From positions 1-8,274 of the forward strand of contig CANRCH010000077.1 of the NCBI GenBank assembly GCA_947629065.1: 8,274 bases of DNA, given 5' to 3'. Both the position numbers and the translations under genes were made by a program. Position 1 is the stretch's first letter, and each line of letters opens with the position of its first letter. Positions 5,114 to 8,274 of the stretch are shown piece by piece. The notes under the pieces were generated by a model, which did no database searches, was not told the DNA's origin, and saw nothing but the letters and a program-made list of their open reading frames with translations. This stretch comes from an uncultured Aliarcobacter sp. (GTDB lineage Bacteria > Campylobacterota > Campylobacteria > Campylobacterales > Arcobacteraceae).

Positions 5114-8100
5114 ATGATTTCCGCATTTTTTATTAGAAACCCAGTTTTTGCTGGTGTTTTAAGTATTATGATCTTTTTAGTAGGACTTATTTCTATGTTC
5201 AATTTACCAATTGAACAATATCCAAGAGTTCTACCACCACAGATTATTGTAAGTACTTCTTATCCAGGTGCTAGTGCTGATACTATTTCAAAAACAGTTG
5301 CAGCTCCACTTGAAGAGAAGATAAATGGTGCAAAACATATGCTTTATATGAATTCAATTGCTGAAGATAGTGGAAGACTTAGTATTAATGTTTTCTTTGA
5401 AACAGGAACAGATCCAGATCAAGCAAAAATTGATGTAAATAATAGAGTTCAAGCTGCACTTGCTTCTATGCCTGAACAGGTACAAAGAATGGGAGTTGTT
5501 GTAGGTGAACGAAGTCCTAGTATTTTACTTTTTGCTATGCTAAACTCACCAAATGGAACTCATGATTCAGTTTATTTATCAAACTATGCACTTCTAAACT
5601 TAGTTGAGACTCTAAAAAGGGTTGAAGGAGTTGGAGATGCTATGATTTTTGGAGCTAAAGATTACTCTATTAGAATCTGGTTAGATCCATTAAAATTATC
5701 TAAATTCAATCTAGCAACAACTGATGTAATAAATGCAATAAAAGAACAAAACAACCAATACGCAGCTGGTAAAATTGCAGCTGAGCCAATTGCAAATAAG
5801 CAGATGTACACATATACTATTCAAACTCCTGATAGATTTAGTAATCCATCAGATTTTTCAAATATTGTTATAAAAGCAAATGAAGATGGAAGTAGCTTAA
5901 AACTAAAAGATGTAGCATCAGTTGAGCTTGGAGCTAGTGATTATAGTGTACAAACTCAACTTAATAATGCACCATCAATTCCAATTGGGATATTTTTACA
6001 AAGTGGTGCAAATGCACTTGACACTGCAAATGCTGTAAAAAGAGCTTTAGAAGATGCTAGTAAAAACTTCCCTGATGATATGAAATATATTATTCCTTAT
6101 GATAGTACAGATTTTATTTCAGCATCAATTACAGAAGTTGTAAAAACTTTTATTGAAGCCCTTATTCTAGTTATTTTAATTATTTTCTTATTCCTACAAA
6201 GCTGGAGAGCTACTATTATTCCACTAGTTGCTGTTCCCGTTTCAATTATTGGAGCATTTGCTGGAATGTATGTATTAGGATTTAGTATAAATCTTCTTAC
6301 ACTATTTGGGCTTGTTCTTGCAATTGGAATTGTTGTTGATGATGCTATTATTGTTATTGAAAATGTTGAGCGTCATATGGATGAAGGAAAGACTCCAAGA
6401 GAAGCTGCATTTATTGCAATGAAAGAGGTAACAGGTGCTTTAATTGCTATTATTTTAGTTCTTTGTGCTGTTTTTGTACCTGTTGCATTTATGGGTGGAT
6501 TAAGTGGAGAGATGTATAGACAATTTGCTATTACTATTGGTATTTCTGTTGTTATTTCTGGATTTACAGCAATTACATTAACACCTGCCCTTTGTGTAAA
6601 AATCCTAAAAAATAAAAAGCATGAACCAAAAGGTTTCTTTGGTTGGTTTAATAGATCATTTGAGAAAGCAACAAAAGGTTATTCATATATTGTTAAAAAA
6701 ACAATTAGATTTTCGCTAATTTCACTTTTACTATTTGGTGGGCTTTTATTTGTATCTTGGGATATGTTTAAATCTATGAAAACAGGTTTAATTCCAGATG
6801 AAGATCAAGGAACAATATTTGTTTTTGGATTTAACCCTCCTGGATCTTCATTATCAAGAACTTTAGAGTTAAGTGAAGAGATAAACAAAATTATTTCAAG
6901 TGATGATAATGTTGCAAATATTATTACACTTTCAGGATTTGACTTTACAACATCAACTCAAAGAACACACGCAGTTGCAACTATTATTAAATTAAAAGAT
7001 TGGAGTTTAAGACCAAATCCAGAGCAAGATGCTATGAATCTTTTAACTAAATTTAGTGGACAACTAATGACTACAAGTGAAGGATTCTCATTTGCTGTTG
7101 TTCCACCTCCAATTATGGGAATGAGTGTTACAGGTGGATTTGAGATGTATGTTCAAGATAGACAAGGAAGAACTGTTGCTGAACTTGGAGATGCTGTAAA
7201 TGCTGTAATTGCAAAGGCAAATGAAAGACCTGAATTAATGGGTGTTAGAACTTCATTAGCTGCAAATATTCCTCAGTTTAAAATGGAAGTTGATATAGAA
7301 AAAGCAAAATCAAAAAATGTAAGTATAAATGATATTTATAGCACAATAAACGCAACTTTTGGAAGCTACTATGTAAACGACTTCTCACTTTATGGAAGAA
7401 CTTATAAAGTAAACCTACAAGCAATTGATGAGTATAGAAGTAATATAAATGATATGCAAAATGTTTTTGTAAGATCAAGCAATGGTGAATTATTCCCACT
7501 AAATGCTTTTGTTACTGCAAAACAAGTTGTTGGAGCTGATATTGTTGAAAGATTTAATCTTTTCCAAGCTGCAAAAGTTTCAGGTCAGCCAAAACCAGGG
7601 TATAGTTCAGGAGATGCATTAAAAGCTATTGAAGAGGTTGCACAGGAAGTTTTACCTGAAGGTTATACAATTTCATGGGTTGGAACTGCATATCAAGAGA
7701 AACAAATAGGTGGAAGTTCAGCACAAGCGTTTATTGCAGGAATTGTATTCTTATTCTTAATTCTAGCAGCTCTTTATGGAAGATGGTTGCTTCCAATTGC
7801 TGTTGTTTTAGCTGTTCCATTTGCAATATTTGGAGCAATATTAGCTACAAACTTAAGAGGATTAGATAATAATATTTACTTCCAAATTGGACTTCTTGTC
7901 CTTGCAGGACTTGCTGCTAAAAATGCCATCTTAATTGTTGAGTTTGCCCTTCAAAAAAGAAAAGAGGGTTATAATCTTATAGATTCGGCAATTGAAGCTG
8001 CGAAAGTAAGATTAAGACCAATTATTATGACTTCACTAGCATTTACAGTTGGAGTTATGCCACTTGCAATTAGTAGTGGAGCTGGAGCTGCTAGTAAACA

Positions 8101-8245
8101 CTCTATTGGAACAGGAGTTATTGGAGGAATGCTAACAGCTACATTTATAGCTATTGTATTTATTCCATTATTTTATGTTTTAATCTCAAAACTAAGTAGA
8201 GAAAAAGATATAGAAACTCAAAATAATGAAGAAAAAGTAGGATAA
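5114..8245 (+). CDS. RND multidrug efflux pump, HAE1 family (AcrB-like)
   Basis: A full-length 1043-residue inner-membrane proton/drug antiporter (AcrB has 1049). The layout is standard: TM1 at about 10-30, a large periplasmic loop, TM2-6 at about 340-495, TM7 at about 530-550, a second periplasmic loop, and TM8-12 at about 870-1025. The proton-relay residues are present: Asp409-Asp410 in LAIGIVVDDAIIVIENVER (TM4), Lys936 in GLAAKNAILIVEFA (TM10), and Arg966/Arg968 in VRLRPIIMTS. The paired aspartates mark an HAE1 drug/hydrophobic pump rather than a heavy-metal HME pump. Phe609 and Phe611 match the switch-loop phenylalanines of AcrB, but the following loop (TTSTQRTH) lacks its glycines. It follows the adaptor gene by 1 bp with only a weak Shine-Dalgarno sequence (AAAGAG). 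Substrates cannot be predicted from sequence alone. Confidence 0.96.
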   Translation: MISAFFIRNPVFAGVLSIMIFLVGLISMFNLPIEQYPRVLPPQIIVSTSYPGASADTISKTVAAPLEEKINGAKHMLYMNSIAEDSGRLSINVFFETGTDPDQAKIDVNNRVQAALASMPEQVQRMGVVVGERSPSILLFAMLNSPNGTHDSVYLSNYALLNLVETLKRVEGVGDAMIFGAKDYSIRIWLDPLKLSKFNLATTDVINAIKEQNNQYAAGKIAAEPIANKQMYTYTIQTPDRFSNPSDFSNIVIKANEDGSSLKLKDVASVELGASDYSVQTQLNNAPSIPIGIFLQSGANALDTANAVKRALEDASKNFPDDMKYIIPYDSTDFISASITEVVKTFIEALILVILIIFLFLQSWRATIIPLVAVPVSIIGAFAGMYVLGFSINLLTLFGLVLAIGIVVDDAIIVIENVERHMDEGKTPREAAFIAMKEVTGALIAIILVLCAVFVPVAFMGGLSGEMYRQFAITIGISVVISGFTAITLTPALCVKILKNKKHEPKGFFGWFNRSFEKATKGYSYIVKKTIRFSLISLLLFGGLLFVSWDMFKSMKTGLIPDEDQGTIFVFGFNPPGSSLSRTLELSEEINKIISSDDNVANIITLSGFDFTTSTQRTHAVATIIKLKDWSLRPNPEQDAMNLLTKFSGQLMTTSEGFSFAVVPPPIMGMSVTGGFEMYVQDRQGRTVAELGDAVNAVIAKANERPELMGVRTSLAANIPQFKMEVDIEKAKSKNVSINDIYSTINATFGSYYVNDFSLYGRTYKVNLQAIDEYRSNINDMQNVFVRSSNGELFPLNAFVTAKQVVGADIVERFNLFQAAKVSGQPKPGYSSGDALKAIEEVAQEVLPEGYTISWVGTAYQEKQIGGSSAQAFIAGIVFLFLILAALYGRWLLPIAVVLAVPFAIFGAILATNLRGLDNNIYFQIGLLVLAGLAAKNAILIVEFALQKRKEGYNLIDSAIEAAKVRLRPIIMTSLAFTVGVMPLAISSGAGAASKHSIGTGVIGGMLTATFIAIVFIPLFYVLISKLSREKDIETQNNEEKVG

Positions 8246-8257
8246 ACCTACTTTTTC
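8231..8257. terminator. Rho-independent terminator overlapping the end of the efflux operon
   Basis: GAAAAAGTAGG (8231-8241) and CCTACTTTTTC (8247-8257) form a perfect 11-bp stem with the loop ATAAA. The T-run of the right arm supplies the U-tract and the A-run of the left arm supplies one for the opposite strand, so it can act in both directions. The stop codon TAA of the pump gene (8243-8245) lies in the loop and the stem encodes its last residues (EKVG). Confidence 0.75.
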
Positions 8258-8274
8258 AAAACATCTAAAAAAAT

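Noticed and set aside
4734..5126. Long minus-strand open frame antisense to the adaptor gene (also 4452-4673)
   Set aside because: It lies wholly inside a confidently identified gene, shows no family-like motif, and has the Ser/Thr/Phe-rich composition expected from reading AT-rich coding DNA backwards.
8248..8274. Partial minus-strand gene ending IFLDVLKK
   Set aside because: Only eight codons are visible, too few to call a gene; kept as an observation within the terminator finding.
1..8274. A novel defence system, mobile element, CRISPR array, tRNA or riboswitch
   Set aside because: All long open frames are explained by known transporter, repair and regulator families. I found no transposase or phage-like gene, no spaced repeat array, no cloverleaf and no structured leader beyond the hairpins listed.

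Overview
The window is AT-rich, A/T-ending-codon bacterial chromosome with tightly packed genes. Gene content, protein sequences and codon use point to the Campylobacterota, most likely the Arcobacter/Aliarcobacter group. That placement is inferred from resemblance; no marker gene such as rRNA is present. No RNA gene, mobile element, phage gene or CRISPR array is visible.

Layout from left to right. (1) The 3' part of an auxin-efflux-carrier (AEC) family permease enters from the left edge on the + strand. It meets, tail to tail and 2 bp apart, a complete TauE/SafE-family permease on the - strand. (2) A 91-bp divergent intergenic region holds a symmetric -10-like sequence and a 27-bp inverted repeat. 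It separates the permease from a + strand pair: an unrecognised 84-residue secreted protein and, 2 bp later, exodeoxyribonuclease III (xth), which uses a TTG start. (3) xth overlaps tail to tail by 34 bp with a - strand MarR-family regulator gene. (4) A 115-bp divergent regulatory region carries a perfect 17-bp palindrome and two copies of TTCTAGCAA. It separates marR from a three-gene + strand operon encoding a complete tripartite RND efflux pump: outer-membrane TolC-like channel (TTG start), periplasmic adaptor and HAE1-family inner-membrane pump. The first two genes overlap by 4 bp and the last two are 1 bp apart. (5) A perfect 11-bp hairpin at the right edge contains the pump gene's stop codon in its loop and probably ends the operon.

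Functionally the right two thirds is one unit: a drug/solute efflux pump with a divergently transcribed MarR regulator that probably represses it through the palindrome beside the pump promoter. The left third is housekeeping or transport: two small-molecule permeases and a base-excision-repair nuclease.

I see no clear evidence of a wholly new system. The least explained parts are the small secreted protein and its divergent control region, and the arrangement of the marR/efflux intergenic region.
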